Shown here: positions 17,173-26,538 of the stretch, in pieces
How the letters are laid out: the number at the start of each line of letters is the position of its first letter
How positions within the stretch are numbered: position 1 is the stretch's first letter
DNA from: Massilia putida
GTDB lineage: Bacteria > Pseudomonadota > Gammaproteobacteria > Burkholderiales > Burkholderiaceae_D
Length of the DNA: 64,000 nucleotides
Direction of reading: 5' to 3'
Assembly (NCBI RefSeq): GCF_001941825.1
Contig: NZ_CP019038.1
Coordinates: forward strand, 124,001-188,000
Notes under the pieces: model-generated
Database searches by the model: none
What the model was told of the DNA's origin: nothing
Seen by the model: the letters and a program-made list of their open reading frames with translations, nothing else
Program-made: the position numbers and the translations under genes

Positions 17173-19413
17173 TCAGCTGGATGCGATCAGCGCCGCGATG
17201 TCCGTCGCGCCGAGGGCGCCGCGATAGATGCGGAACTCGTCGATCTTCCCGTTGAAGTAGGGGTCGCCCGAGTACTGCGAGCGGCCGATCCAGTTCTGGC
17301 TCGTCCCGCCCAGCTGCCACGGCGGCAGGAACTCCGCGCTGTTGGTGCCGACCGCCGTGCCGTTCACGTACAAGGTGGCGTTCTGTCCCGACAGCGTGAC
17401 GGCCACGTGCACCCATTGCGCCGTCGGCAGGGCGGCCGTTCCGGTGACGGCCTGCTCGCCATGGCCGCCGTCGACCGTGATGGCGAAGCGCACGACGCCG
17501 CTGCCGGAGCGCGGCGTCAGGAACATGTAGCGGCCCGTGCCCGATCCGAAATCGAAGATCCGTTCCCAGTTGCGCGACGCGTTCCAATACACCCAGCAGG
17601 CCACCGTGAAGTCCGTCAGGTCCGTCACCAGGTTGGCCGGCAGGCTCACATAATCGGTGCTGCCGTTCAGCGCGAGGGCGCTGCCCGACTTGCCCGCACC
17701 CCACGCGGCGCTGCCCGTCAGCGTACCGGCGTGGCCCTGGCCGCTGGCGTCGGACACCACCGTGCCCGTGCCCTCGTCGCAGGCGAGGTAGGTGTGCAAG
17801 ACCTTGCCCACCTTGGCCGTGGCCCGGTTCGAATCGGCCGTCTCGCCGGCCGGCGTGATGGCGGAGACGACGTAGTACCACGTGCCCGCGCCCGGATTGT
17901 CGGTGTACGTCAGCAGATCGCTGATGCCGCTCGCGATGACGGTCCATGGGCCGCTGGTGGACGTCGCGCGCTTGACGTTGTAGCTGGTGGCGTAGGCGCT
18001 GCCCCACCACGACAGCTCCACCTGCCCGGCCGGCGTGCGCGCCTTGAGGCCGCTGGGCGAAACGCCGGCGGCGATCGGATCGCGCGTGCAGGTGAGGGTG
18101 CCGTAGCCCAGCTGGTCGTAGCCGCCGCTCGTCGAGCCGTAGTTGCCGCCGCCGCCTTCCGGCTGGATCTGCAGCGCGAACATCTTCGAATACGGCGCCG
18201 CGAGGCCCTTGCGGTTCACGTAATGGTTGTACACCAGTGCCCAGCATGGGCGGACATTGCCCTGGCTACTGGTCGAGAAGACCGTCTGGTTGACGTTGTC
18301 GACGTTGTTGTACGGAACGTAGGGCACCGTGTAATACGTCGTGCCGGATTGGATCAGGTTGGCCTTGGCCACGTATTCCGCGCCCATCAGGAAGCGGTTG
18401 TTGTCGTAGCCGTACAGGTCCACGCCCTGGTTCCAGGCCATCTCGCACATCGCGCCCATCAGTGCGATGCCGAGCGTGTTGTGGCCCTGGTCGCGGCCCG
18501 ATTCCTGCCATTGGCCCAGGAAGCCCGGGTGGATGTAGTACACGGCCTGCGCCACCGCGCGGTTGCCGGCGCCCGACTGGAAGTAGGTGACGGCTTCGTC
18601 GAACAGGGACTGGTCGTCGCACAGGACGCCGATGGCGAGGATGGACGCCATATTGCACAGGTCCCAGTTGGCCCAGTAATGCGTGACGTCGGTGTTGTTG
18701 TGGCGGATGAGGAAGTCGTGGTTGATGGGATAGAACACGTTCTTCATCATGTTCTGAAAGCTCGTGAAATCCGCCGTGGCCCAGCCGCTGTACGTGCGCA
18801 TGATCTCGCCGGCGTTGGCGAACTCGTAGCCGTAGATGCCGGCGGCCAGGTCGGCGTCCGTCGTGCCCGAGATGCCGGTGAGCGTGGAGGACCACGCATT
18901 CATGATCTGGACGGCCTTGTCGGCGTAGGCCGTGTCGCCCGAAATCTTCCAGCGCAGGGCGCAGGCGTAGGCGGCGGCGACGTCGTTGAACAGGGTGCTG
19001 TAGTTCTCCGGATGGACGCCGTCGTAGCCGCGGTACACGATGGTCTGCGGATGCGGCGTGTACGTCAGGCTCGCATGCGAATTATTGATCAAGAGGTTCC
19101 AGCTGCCGGACCACGGGGACGTCGTGTATTTCGCCTTCATGCGGTCGAAATCGGCCTGCGTGTGCAGCAGGCCCGGGTGGACGAAGGCGGCGGTCGCGGC
19201 GGCGGTCGCGCTCATCGTGCCGGTGGAAAGCAGGCGGGTGGCGGGGCTGTCGCCGCCGCCCGCGCCGCAGCCGGCGAGCGCGAGGGCGCCCAGGCTCAGC
19301 AGGAAGCTGCGGCGTCCCAGTTCGGCACGCGACACGTCGTCTGGAGCTTCCGCGGAGCTCAAGGCGGGGCGGGCGGCGGTGTCGTTACGGTCGTTCGGTT
19401 CCATTCGTTTCAT
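17173..19413 (-). CDS. Alginate-lyase-family polysaccharide lyase with FN3 and LamG domains, Tat lipoprotein
   Basis: I start at the ATG at 19413, which has GGAG at 8 bp; the frame is open 78 bp further upstream. The N-terminus has a twin-arginine motif and a lipobox in one signal (RRSFLLSLGALALAGCG), so it is exported folded and lipidated. Residues about 85-420 resemble the alpha/alpha lyase domain of alginate-lyase/heparinase-type proteins (FVHPGLLHTQADFDRMKAKY, then HYWANWDLCNMASILAIG, SGRDQGHNTLGIALM). A fibronectin III-like stretch (about 455-545) and a LamG-type lectin domain (about 550-740, FTVACWVYWN, IDEFRIYRGAL) follow. It would cut acidic polysaccharide by beta-elimination, making the unsaturated uronides used by the GH88 and kdu genes. 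Its promoter region carries the LacI-type site at 19507. Confidence 0.8.
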   Translation of the reverse strand: MKRMEPNDRNDTAARPALSSAEAPDDVSRAELGRRSFLLSLGALALAGCGAGGGDSPATRLLSTGTMSATAAATAAFVHPGLLHTQADFDRMKAKYTTSPWSGSWNLLINNSHASLTYTPHPQTIVYRGYDGVHPENYSTLFNDVAAAYACALRWKISGDTAYADKAVQIMNAWSSTLTGISGTTDADLAAGIYGYEFANAGEIMRTYSGWATADFTSFQNMMKNVFYPINHDFLIRHNNTDVTHYWANWDLCNMASILAIGVLCDDQSLFDEAVTYFQSGAGNRAVAQAVYYIHPGFLGQWQESGRDQGHNTLGIALMGAMCEMAWNQGVDLYGYDNNRFLMGAEYVAKANLIQSGTTYYTVPYVPYNNVDNVNQTVFSTSSQGNVRPCWALVYNHYVNRKGLAAPYSKMFALQIQPEGGGGNYGSTSGGYDQLGYGTLTCTRDPIAAGVSPSGLKARTPAGQVELSWWGSAYATSYNVKRATSTSGPWTVIASGISDLLTYTDNPGAGTWYYVVSAITPAGETADSNRATAKVGKVLHTYLACDEGTGTVVSDASGQGHAGTLTGSAAWGAGKSGSALALNGSTDYVSLPANLVTDLTDFTVACWVYWNASRNWERIFDFGSGTGRYMFLTPRSGSGVVRFAITVDGGHGEQAVTGTAALPTAQWVHVAVTLSGQNATLYVNGTAVGTNSAEFLPPWQLGGTSQNWIGRSQYSGDPYFNGKIDEFRIYRGALGATDIAALIASS

Positions 19414-19506
19414 TGGCGTCTCCATGCCGTGCAGGCGTGAGTTGGACTGCGATCGAAGGGTGCTGCCGTACTGCCGCGGCGATGCTAGCACGGATCATCT
19501 ATCTTT

Positions 19507-19520
19507 TGTTATCGTTAACG
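19507..19520. promoter_or_regulatory. LacI-type operator before the polysaccharide lyase gene
   Basis: TGTTATCGTTAACG matches the recurring TGTTATCGATAACA pattern at 12 of 14 positions. It lies about 95 bp before the lyase start on the minus strand. Confidence 0.7.
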
Positions 19521-19695
19521 AAAGCGTGCGCCGAAGCGCTCTGCCATGTGCAAAACATATCCATTTCGATAAAAAACATATGGCTCGCGGTCGTCGCGCC
19601 ACGCTATGATTAGCAATGAGCATCAGCCCGACCTGTCCGGATGCGGGCGAAGGCTGTGACTTCCGCATTTGCTGCGATATAACGATAACGATTGC

Positions 19696-19709
19696 TGTTA
19701 TCGATACCA
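19696..19709. promoter_or_regulatory. LacI-type operator before the beta-helix glycosidase gene
   Basis: TGTTATCGATACCA matches the pattern at 12 of 14 positions. An additional degenerate half-site run (AACGATAACG, 19681-19690) lies just upstream. The start codon at 19794 is 85 bp downstream. Confidence 0.72.
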
Positions 19710-19793
19710 ACAAGGCTGGGCGTTTCCCGATCCAGCTACGACTACACAAGAGCCCGGCGGCGGCGCAATCCGCACGCAAGGGCGGAGGAGACG

Positions 19794-21275
19794 ATGTTCT
19801 TGTCCACGTTACGCACGTTCGTGCGCCGATGTGCCGCGCCGCTGGCCATCCTTGGCGCCTGCTTGTCCGCATCCGGTGCACATGCCGCCGAAAACCGGTT
19901 GCAGGTGCACCCGTTCCCGAACCCCATCCGCTATTCGCATCACAACGACGACTACACGGTGCGCGTGCGCGTTCCCGGCGGCGCCTGGCAAGACCTGTAC
20001 GAATACAACGTCAAGGTGGACCTCGACAAGCCCCAGGACGCCTCGATGGTCTACTTCAATTTCGACGGCACCGTCGAGGTGGCGGTCCAGAAGAACAACG
20101 GCATGTTTTCCAAGGTGACCGTACGGCCGGACGCGAAGGGCGTCAAGCCCGCGGTCCGCGACGGCATCGTCTATCTCACCTTGCGCCGTCCGGAGAACCT
20201 CAGCGTCGAATTCGACGACGACCACCTGCACAACCTGCACGTGTTCACCCATGCGATCCGGGCCGACATGCCGGCCGTGCCCGCGAACCTGTCTTCCTAT
20301 GACGTGGGCACCGGCACCACGCCCGACCTGACGCGGCCCGTCGTGTTCTTCGGGCCCGGCATCCACAGCGGCGACTTCCGCCTGCGCTCGCACACCAAGG
20401 TCTATATCCACGGCGCCGCCATGCTGAAAAGCCCGCTCGTCATCGATGGCGTCGAGGACGTCAAGGTGATCAGCGACGGCCTGTTCGACGGCGCCGACGT
20501 GGCGACCATCCGGAATTCGCGCAACATCGAGATCGACGGCCCGATCGCCATCAACCAGCCGCACGGCACGATGCGCTGCATCTTGTCGCAGGACCTCGTG
20601 GAAAAGAGCATCCGCACGATCGGCGCCGGCCAGTGGTCGGACGGCCTCGGACACTTCGCCTGCGAACGCGTGGCGATCGCGGACAGTTTTGTCCGCACGT
20701 CGGACGACTGCCTCACGTTCTACAACCACCGCTGGGACATCTGGGGCAACACGCGCGACGTCGTGGTGAAGGACACGACCCTGTGGGCCGACATCGCGCA
20801 TGCCGTGCTGATCGGCATCCACGGCAACACGCCGACCCCGGCCCATCCGCAAAGCGAGGTGCTGGAACGGCTGCGCTTTTCCAATATCGACATCCTCGAC
20901 CACGACGAGGACGAGCCGGAGTACGAGGGAGCGCTCGGCATCATGGCCGGCGACGACAACCTGGTGCGTGACGTCGTGTTCGAGGACATCCGCGTCGACC
21001 GCATCGAAGAGGGCAAGCTCTTCAACCTCAAGATCGCGTACACGGCCAAGTACAACACGAGCCCGGGCCTCGGCATCGAGAACGTCACCCTCCGCAACAT
21101 CCATTACACGGGCAAGGGATCGCCGAGTGCGTCGGCCATCACGGGCCGCGATGCCGCGCGCAAGGTCAGGAACGTCACGATCGAGAACGTGACGGTGGGC
21201 GGCAAGCGCCTGACGGGACCGGAGGCGGGACTGCTCGAGGTGAACGAATTCGTCGACGGCCTGCGCTTCCGCTAA
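19794..21275 (+). CDS. Secreted right-handed beta-helix glycosidase (polygalacturonase/GH28- or GH49-like)
   Basis: A 493-residue protein starting at the ATG at 19794 with GGAGGAG at 19784-19790; the frame is open upstream but has no ribosome site. A Sec signal ends near AHA (SASGAHAAEN). After a beta-rich N-terminal domain (about 25-165), the repeats VYIHGAAML, VKVISDGLFDG, IEIDGPIAI, VAIADSFVRTSDDCL, VVVKDTTLW, LRFSNIDIL and VTIENVTVGG build a parallel beta-helix. The TSDDC motif (about 301-305) fits the catalytic Asp pair of GH28/GH49 enzymes. It probably hydrolyses polyuronate or a related glucan in the periplasm or outside. Which family it belongs to needs a profile search. Confidence 0.75.
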   Translation: MFLSTLRTFVRRCAAPLAILGACLSASGAHAAENRLQVHPFPNPIRYSHHNDDYTVRVRVPGGAWQDLYEYNVKVDLDKPQDASMVYFNFDGTVEVAVQKNNGMFSKVTVRPDAKGVKPAVRDGIVYLTLRRPENLSVEFDDDHLHNLHVFTHAIRADMPAVPANLSSYDVGTGTTPDLTRPVVFFGPGIHSGDFRLRSHTKVYIHGAAMLKSPLVIDGVEDVKVISDGLFDGADVATIRNSRNIEIDGPIAINQPHGTMRCILSQDLVEKSIRTIGAGQWSDGLGHFACERVAIADSFVRTSDDCLTFYNHRWDIWGNTRDVVVKDTTLWADIAHAVLIGIHGNTPTPAHPQSEVLERLRFSNIDILDHDEDEPEYEGALGIMAGDDNLVRDVVFEDIRVDRIEEGKLFNLKIAYTAKYNTSPGLGIENVTLRNIHYTGKGSPSASAITGRDAARKVRNVTIENVTVGGKRLTGPEAGLLEVNEFVDGLRFR

Positions 21276-21289
21276 AGGACCCGACCGAC

Positions 21290-21644
21290 ATGCACGTACA
21301 ACGAGACAAGGGCAGGCGGTTCATGCGGACGTGCGCTGGTTCCGCTCGACGGGCGCCGACGGCGCCGGCATCCGCGTGGGCGCCGACACGCCGTTCGCGT
21401 TCAACGCGCCGGCATTCCCGTGCGAAGACCTCCTGTATCTGCGGTCGCGCGGCACGTGGAAGAGTTCCGAGATCGCGCCGCACGGCGACGGCACGGTGCT
21501 CGTCGACATGGCGCAGGCGGGCGTGGGCGGCGACACCGGCTGGAGCCTGGCCGGCCGCACGTGAAGTACCGCATCCCGCTCGCACCCGCCAGCTATCGCT
21601 TCGTGCTCGCCCCCGTGCGTGCGGAGCGGGTGGCGGAGAAGTGA
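21290..21644 (+). pseudogene. GH2 beta-galactosidase remnant (both ends joined, middle deleted, one frameshift)
   Basis: An ATG at 21290 with AAAGGA upstream begins a few plausible first codons. From about 21311 another frame reads VRWFRSTGADGAGIRVG, AFNAPAFPCEDLLYL, VLVDMAQAGVGGDTGW, which is the C-terminal domain of GH2 beta-galactosidases. Near 21560 the frame shifts by one base, after which PHVKYRIPLAPASYRFVLAP completes the usual GH2 end. A full GH2 enzyme has about 1000 residues, so more than 2.5 kb is missing. It follows the beta-helix gene by 14 bp and was presumably in the same operon. Confidence 0.75.
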
Positions 21645-21756
21645 TCGATACCCAGCGGCATGCGCACCCCGGCGTCGCGTAAACACCACGTGGAACATGT
21701 TATTTCATGAAGGCATTAATACAAGGAAGGATGGCACCCATAACTCAAGGCTGCGT

Positions 21757-21770
21757 TGTTATCGATACCT
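21757..21770. promoter_or_regulatory. LacI-type operator before the TonB-dependent receptor gene
   Basis: TGTTATCGATACCT keeps the TGTTATCGATA core of the pattern (11 of 14 positions) and lies 60 bp before the receptor ATG. Confidence 0.72.
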
Positions 21771-21829
21771 AAAACGCCGGACATCGAAGCCGGCACACCC
21801 ATGCCAGATGGACTACAGAGGAGAAGCAC

Positions 21830-24796
21830 ATGAAGCAGAATCGCAACATCGGACCCAGGATGTCGGTCGTCGCCTTGGCGCTGGCGCAAGCCTTCGCGGT
21901 CACCGCGTACGCGCAGCAGGCTGACAGCAACACCGTCGTCGTGACGGGTATCCGCGCCAGCGCGCAGTCGGCCGCCACCATCAAGCGCGACGCCATGGAA
22001 GTCGTGGATTCGATCACGGCCGACGACATCGGCAAGCTGCCCGACCCGAACGTCACCGAAACGATGACCCGCATCCCCGGCGTACAGGGCTACCGCTACG
22101 GCGGCCAGGGCGCATCGCCCGTGGGGCAGGGCTCCGGCGTGACGATCCGCGGCTTGTCCAACCTGACCGCGTCCACGGTCAACGGCCGCTCGTACTTCAC
22201 GGCCGGCAGCCGCGAGTTCAACCTGGAAGGCGCCATCCCCAGCATGATCGCCGGCATCGACGTGTACAAGAATCCGTCGGCCGAGCACGTCGAGGGCGCC
22301 ATCGGCGGCCTGGTGAATCTCCGCACCCGCAACCCGAGCGACTTCAAGGGCTTCACGGGCGCGCTGAACATCGGGGCGAAATACGATGACCTGGACAAGA
22401 AGTCGACGCCGGACGTCTTCGGCATGCTGGCCAACCGCTCGAACCTGTCCGGCGGCGGCCGCATCGGCGTGCTGGCGGCGGCGACCTTCTCGTCGGGCAT
22501 CGGCCGTTCGGACAACAACCCGGCCAACGGCGGCGCCAACTACAAGCGCGCGATACGCGCCGACAGCGCCGAATACGCGGCGATGGCCAATGCCAACGCG
22601 TCGAACAGCCCCTTGCAGCCGATGTCGCAATATATCGGCCGCACCGATGTCTCGTACCTGGCCAACGTGGCCACGCTGCCGGCGTCGGCGACCGTCGGCC
22701 CCAATACGCCCAATCTGGCGGGCCTCACGCCCGACCAGATCAGGAACATCATAGCGGCGCCCACGGTTTCCAACAACGTGTTCGAGGAAACGATCAAGTT
22801 CCAGCGCCGCGGCTTCAACCTCGCGGCCGACTGGCGCGTCGACAACACGCTGCGCTTCTACGTCGACGGCAACTACACGTACTACTTGTACCACCAAAAT
22901 TATCGCGGCCTGAACTCGGTGGATGGCGGCAACGTGCAGAACCTGCAGACGACGCCGTTCAACCTGACGGAGGGCCTGGCGAACCGCAACAAGAACGGCG
23001 GCAGCGACGACGTCCTGACGACCCGGCGCCTGCTCGGCGGCTCCTTCCTGAATTCGCGCACGACCACCCTGGGCGGCGACGAGCACCGTCCGTACACGAC
23101 GTGGATCGCGGCCGGTGGCGTCGAATGGAACCCGACGCCGGCCCTGTACTTCAAGGCCGACCTGTCCTACCTGAAGGCGAACCAGTCGCAGGACAACCGC
23201 TCGGTGCAACTGTATTCGAAGCCTGGCCTGTTCTGGACGACCAATCGCCTGCTCGACGGCGCCCCGCACCAGACCACCTTCACGGGCCCGAGCCTGAGCG
23301 ACCCGTCCAACTACTTGGTGCAGAACTATAACAACGGCACGAACCAGACCTTTCACGACACCGGCAGCGCGCTGGCGCTGGACGGGCGCTTCGTGCCTGA
23401 CGAGGGCTGGTTCTTCAGCAGCATCAAGTTCGGCACGCGCTTCACGAAGAAGACCGATCGCTACAAGGACTATCGTTTCGGGGTCAACCTGACCACGGAC
23501 GGCAAGGGCCTGGACACGGCCACGGGCGCCAACGGCATCTCGGCCGCGACCGGCCACTACACGGAATCGGCGCCGGACAACTTCATGTACGGCCGCGCGG
23601 GCTATTCCGGCGGTTACGTGGTGTACGCGCCGGACAACCTGCTGGGCAATCAGGTGCGCACCGCGTTCCCGAACCTGGGCATCCTGCCGGACAACGCACT
23701 GGCCGAGAACATCAACAACCGCCACAGCATCGACGAAAAGACCCAGGCCGGGTACCTGATGGGCGAGTTCTCGCTGCTGGACGACCGTCTCAAGGGCAGC
23801 GCCGGCGTGCGCCTCGTGCATACCCAAGGTACGTCGAGTTTCCGTGCGATCGATACCAGCAGCGGCACCCCCACCCCGCGCGACGTGACGCAGAGCATGT
23901 CGTACACCAATGCGCTGCCGTCGCTCAACGCAACCTATGAGTTGAGCAAGGACTTCCTGGCCCGCTTCGGCTACGGCCGCGGCATGACGCGTCCGGACCT
24001 GGGCGACCTGAACCCGGTCGTCAGCGTGAACCCCAACGACGGCACCGGCGGCGCGGGCAACGCGCAGCTGCATGCGCTGACGGCCCACAGCTACGACATC
24101 TCGCTGGAACGCTATTTCAGCAAGACCAACTACGTGGCCGCCGCGCTGTTCGACAAGGAGATCAACGGCTTCATCAACACCCTGGCCCAGTGCGCGACCG
24201 TGCCGACGGCGCCCCTCTACAAGGGCGTGGTCCCGAACGGCTGCCCGAACGGCCAGTGGATGATCGGGCGCAAGTTGAACGCCGAGAAGGGTTATGCCCG
24301 CGGCGTCGAGTTGTCGGGCCAGTACTTCTTCGGCAGCGAGGCCGGCTGGCTGAAGAACTTCGGTGTGTCGGGTTCCTACACCTACGTCAAGACGGCAAAC
24401 CCGGTCAACATGGGTACGGCCGCGGCGCCGAACGTCGTCCAGACCCAGCAGCCGATGCAGTCGAAGAACAGCTACAGCCTGAGCGGCCTGTACGAGGACA
24501 ACAAGCTGTCCGCGCGCGTGGTCTATACGTGGCGTTCGCCGGCGATCTTCAATTCCTTGCAGGTCAATCCGATCGACGGCCGCTACATTGTCGCCTACGG
24601 CATCCTGGACGCGTCCGTCAACTACCAGCTCACCGACCAGCTGACCCTGTCGATCAACGGTTCGAACCTGACCAACAAGACGCTCAACCGCAACGTGGGC
24701 GAGCCGGGCGCGTACGAGACCAGCCTGGAACGCCAGCACTACGAGAACGGCCGCTTCTACGGGGTCGGCCTGCGCTACAAGTTCGGCAATATCTGA
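21830..24796 (+). CDS. TonB-dependent outer-membrane receptor for oligosaccharides
   Basis: The 988-residue protein has a Sec signal (VVALALAQAFAVTAYAQQ), a TonB box-like VVVTGIR at about 35-41, a plug domain (DDIGKLPDPNVTETMTRIPGV, VTIRGLSNL, IDVYKNPSAEHVEGAIGGLVNLRTR), then a long beta-barrel ending in LRYKFGNI with the terminal-strand pattern. This subfamily, lacking an N-terminal carboxypeptidase-like extension, imports oligosaccharides across the outer membrane with TonB energy. GAGGAG lies 8 bp before the ATG. It follows the GH2 remnant, carries its own operator, and is closed by a strong terminator. Confidence 0.93.
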   Translation: MKQNRNIGPRMSVVALALAQAFAVTAYAQQADSNTVVVTGIRASAQSAATIKRDAMEVVDSITADDIGKLPDPNVTETMTRIPGVQGYRYGGQGASPVGQGSGVTIRGLSNLTASTVNGRSYFTAGSREFNLEGAIPSMIAGIDVYKNPSAEHVEGAIGGLVNLRTRNPSDFKGFTGALNIGAKYDDLDKKSTPDVFGMLANRSNLSGGGRIGVLAAATFSSGIGRSDNNPANGGANYKRAIRADSAEYAAMANANASNSPLQPMSQYIGRTDVSYLANVATLPASATVGPNTPNLAGLTPDQIRNIIAAPTVSNNVFEETIKFQRRGFNLAADWRVDNTLRFYVDGNYTYYLYHQNYRGLNSVDGGNVQNLQTTPFNLTEGLANRNKNGGSDDVLTTRRLLGGSFLNSRTTTLGGDEHRPYTTWIAAGGVEWNPTPALYFKADLSYLKANQSQDNRSVQLYSKPGLFWTTNRLLDGAPHQTTFTGPSLSDPSNYLVQNYNNGTNQTFHDTGSALALDGRFVPDEGWFFSSIKFGTRFTKKTDRYKDYRFGVNLTTDGKGLDTATGANGISAATGHYTESAPDNFMYGRAGYSGGYVVYAPDNLLGNQVRTAFPNLGILPDNALAENINNRHSIDEKTQAGYLMGEFSLLDDRLKGSAGVRLVHTQGTSSFRAIDTSSGTPTPRDVTQSMSYTNALPSLNATYELSKDFLARFGYGRGMTRPDLGDLNPVVSVNPNDGTGGAGNAQLHALTAHSYDISLERYFSKTNYVAAALFDKEINGFINTLAQCATVPTAPLYKGVVPNGCPNGQWMIGRKLNAEKGYARGVELSGQYFFGSEAGWLKNFGVSGSYTYVKTANPVNMGTAAAPNVVQTQQPMQSKNSYSLSGLYEDNKLSARVVYTWRSPAIFNSLQVNPIDGRYIVAYGILDASVNYQLTDQLTLSINGSNLTNKTLNRNVGEPGAYETSLERQHYENGRFYGVGLRYKFGNI

Positions 24797-24836
24797 TCGC
24801 GTTGCGATCAATGCGGGACGCTGTCCCGCTTTGAAC

Positions 24837-24868
24837 CCACCGCCGGCAAGCACCGGCGGTGGCTTTTT
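24837..24868 (+). terminator. Rho-independent terminator of the receptor gene
   Basis: CCACCGCCGG pairs perfectly with CCGGCGGTGG around a 6-base loop, followed by C and five T. It ends the receptor transcript 40 bp after the stop codon. Confidence 0.9.
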
Positions 24869-25171
24869 CATGGTGGCTGTGTTCGGGCTGATCCGGTACA
24901 TGGCCGCCTGGCTGAGTTGGACCGCAGCGGGCCTCGTTGCCTGCGCCACGATAGTCTCATGCGGGAAACTCTCGTAACGATTCTGCTTTCAGAGAAGAGG
25001 CGCATCACTATAATGCAAGGACATCGTGGCAATCACCCTTGTGTGCCCCGACGTGTCGCCTTACGACCATAGATTGATGGGGGGCTATATGCAGCGAGCT
25101 GACCTCACGCCGCAAAGGCATACGGTAAGGGAGGGCCTGGAAGAAAATTCCCTGGGCTTTGGCGAGTCGGT

Positions 25172-25179
25172 CGTGATGG
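25172..25179. repeat. Left target-site duplication of the IS256-family element
   Basis: CGTGATGG here is repeated exactly at 26531-26538. The 8-bp size is normal for IS256-family insertions, and the perfect match indicates a recent event. Confidence 0.93.
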
Positions 25180-26530
25180 AGGGTGTAAATAATATTGTGT
25201 AAACGGTCATTTGGCAGGACACTGCCGCCATTAGGAGAAACGATGACCGTTGTAAAGCGTAACAAGCGGGCCAAGCCCGATCCGGAACTGCTCAAACTTG
25301 CCGACGGCCTGCTGGCAAACTACCAGAAGCCCGAGGACCTGATCGGCGAAAATGGGCTGCTCAAGCAGCTCACCAAGATGCTGGTCGAGCGCGCGCTGGA
25401 AGTCGAGATGACCGACCACCTGGGCCACGACAAAAGCGGCGAGGTGACCAACAGCACTGCCAACACCCGCAACGGCCATAGCATCAAGACGCTCAAGGGC
25501 GATTTCGGCGCGCTGCCGCTTGACGTTCCTCGCGACCGCCAGGGCACGTTCGAGCCGCAGATCGTCGTCAAGCATCAGACACGCTGGACCGGCTTCGACG
25601 ACAAAATCATCTCGCTCTACGCGCGTGGCCTGAGCGTGCGGGAGATCCAAAGCCATCTGGAAGAGATGTACGGCACCGAGGTGTCACCGACCCTCATTTC
25701 CAACGTCACGGACGCTGTCAGCGAGGATGTGAAGCTCTGGCAGGCCCGCCCGCTCGACGCCGTGTACCCGATCCTCTATCTCGACTGCATTCACGTCAAG
25801 GTGCGCGACAACGGCGCGGTGCGTACCAAGGCGGTCTACCTGGCCATCGGCGTCAACATGGATGGCCACAAGGAGGTGCTGGGCCTGTGGATCTCCCAAA
25901 CTGAAGGCGCGAAGTTCTGGCTGCAGGTCGTGACCGAGCTAAAAAATCGTGGCGTGCAGGACATATTCATCGCCTGCGTCGACGGCCTGAAAGGCTTCCC
26001 GGACGCCATCGAGGCGGTCTACCCGCAGACCTCGGTTCAGCTGTGCATCGTTCACATGGTGCGCAACAGCCTGAATTTCGTGCCCTGGAAAGCGCAGAAG
26101 GAAGTCGCCGCCGATCTGAAGTTGATTTACAGTGCAGCCACTACCGACGAGGCTGAACTCAGGCTTGCCGAATTCGAAGATAAATGGGATAAACAGTATA
26201 AACCGATAAGTCAGTCCTGGCGCCGTAACTGGGCGCGCGTCATACCGTTCTTCGACTACCCGCCGGAAATCCGAAAGGTGATATACACCACGAACGCTAT
26301 TGAATCGATTAACATGAGCCTGCGAAAAGTGACCAAGGCCCGCAGTTCCTTTCCGACCGATGAAGCTGTCAGCAAGCTGTTTTATCTTGCCCTGAACAAC
26401 ATCAGCAAGAAGTGGACGATGCCGATACGGGACTGGAAAGCTGCGTTAAACCGCTTCGCCATCCAGTTTGAAGACCGGGTGCCGCAGACTTAAACGAAGA
26501 ATCGTTTACACAGAATCTGGTACACCCCCT
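25180..26530 (+). mobile_element. IS256-family insertion sequence (about 1.35 kb)
   Basis: The ends are imperfect inverted repeats. The left end starts AGGGTGTA and continues ATTGTGTAAACG. The right end read inwards starts AGGGGGTGTA and continues TTCTGTGTAAACG. Between them is one transposase gene. Perfect 8-bp duplications flank it, and it interrupts the permease gene after codon 30. Length, transposase and duplication size all fit IS256. Confidence 0.93.
25243..26493 (+). CDS. IS256-family transposase
   Basis: 416 residues, complete. The DDE triad is visible as LYLDCIHVKVRDNG (about Asp183), FIACVDGLKGFPDAI (about Asp249) and TTNAIESINMSLRK (about Glu355). The ATG at 25243 is chosen over an upstream in-frame start because it has TTAGGAGAAACG before it. 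The protein cuts and joins the element ends. Confidence 0.95.
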   Translation: MTVVKRNKRAKPDPELLKLADGLLANYQKPEDLIGENGLLKQLTKMLVERALEVEMTDHLGHDKSGEVTNSTANTRNGHSIKTLKGDFGALPLDVPRDRQGTFEPQIVVKHQTRWTGFDDKIISLYARGLSVREIQSHLEEMYGTEVSPTLISNVTDAVSEDVKLWQARPLDAVYPILYLDCIHVKVRDNGAVRTKAVYLAIGVNMDGHKEVLGLWISQTEGAKFWLQVVTELKNRGVQDIFIACVDGLKGFPDAIEAVYPQTSVQLCIVHMVRNSLNFVPWKAQKEVAADLKLIYSAATTDEAELRLAEFEDKWDKQYKPISQSWRRNWARVIPFFDYPPEIRKVIYTTNAIESINMSLRKVTKARSSFPTDEAVSKLFYLALNNISKKWTMPIRDWKAALNRFAIQFEDRVPQT

Positions 26531-26538
26531 CGTGATGG
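26531..26538. repeat. Right target-site duplication of the IS256-family element
   Basis: CGTGATGG, identical to 25172-25179; the permease codons continue directly from here. Confidence 0.93.

Noticed and set aside
21716..24949. 1077-residue antisense frame under the TonB receptor
   Set aside because: Runs through the receptor terminator and operator and has no recognisable motif; the receptor frame is certain.
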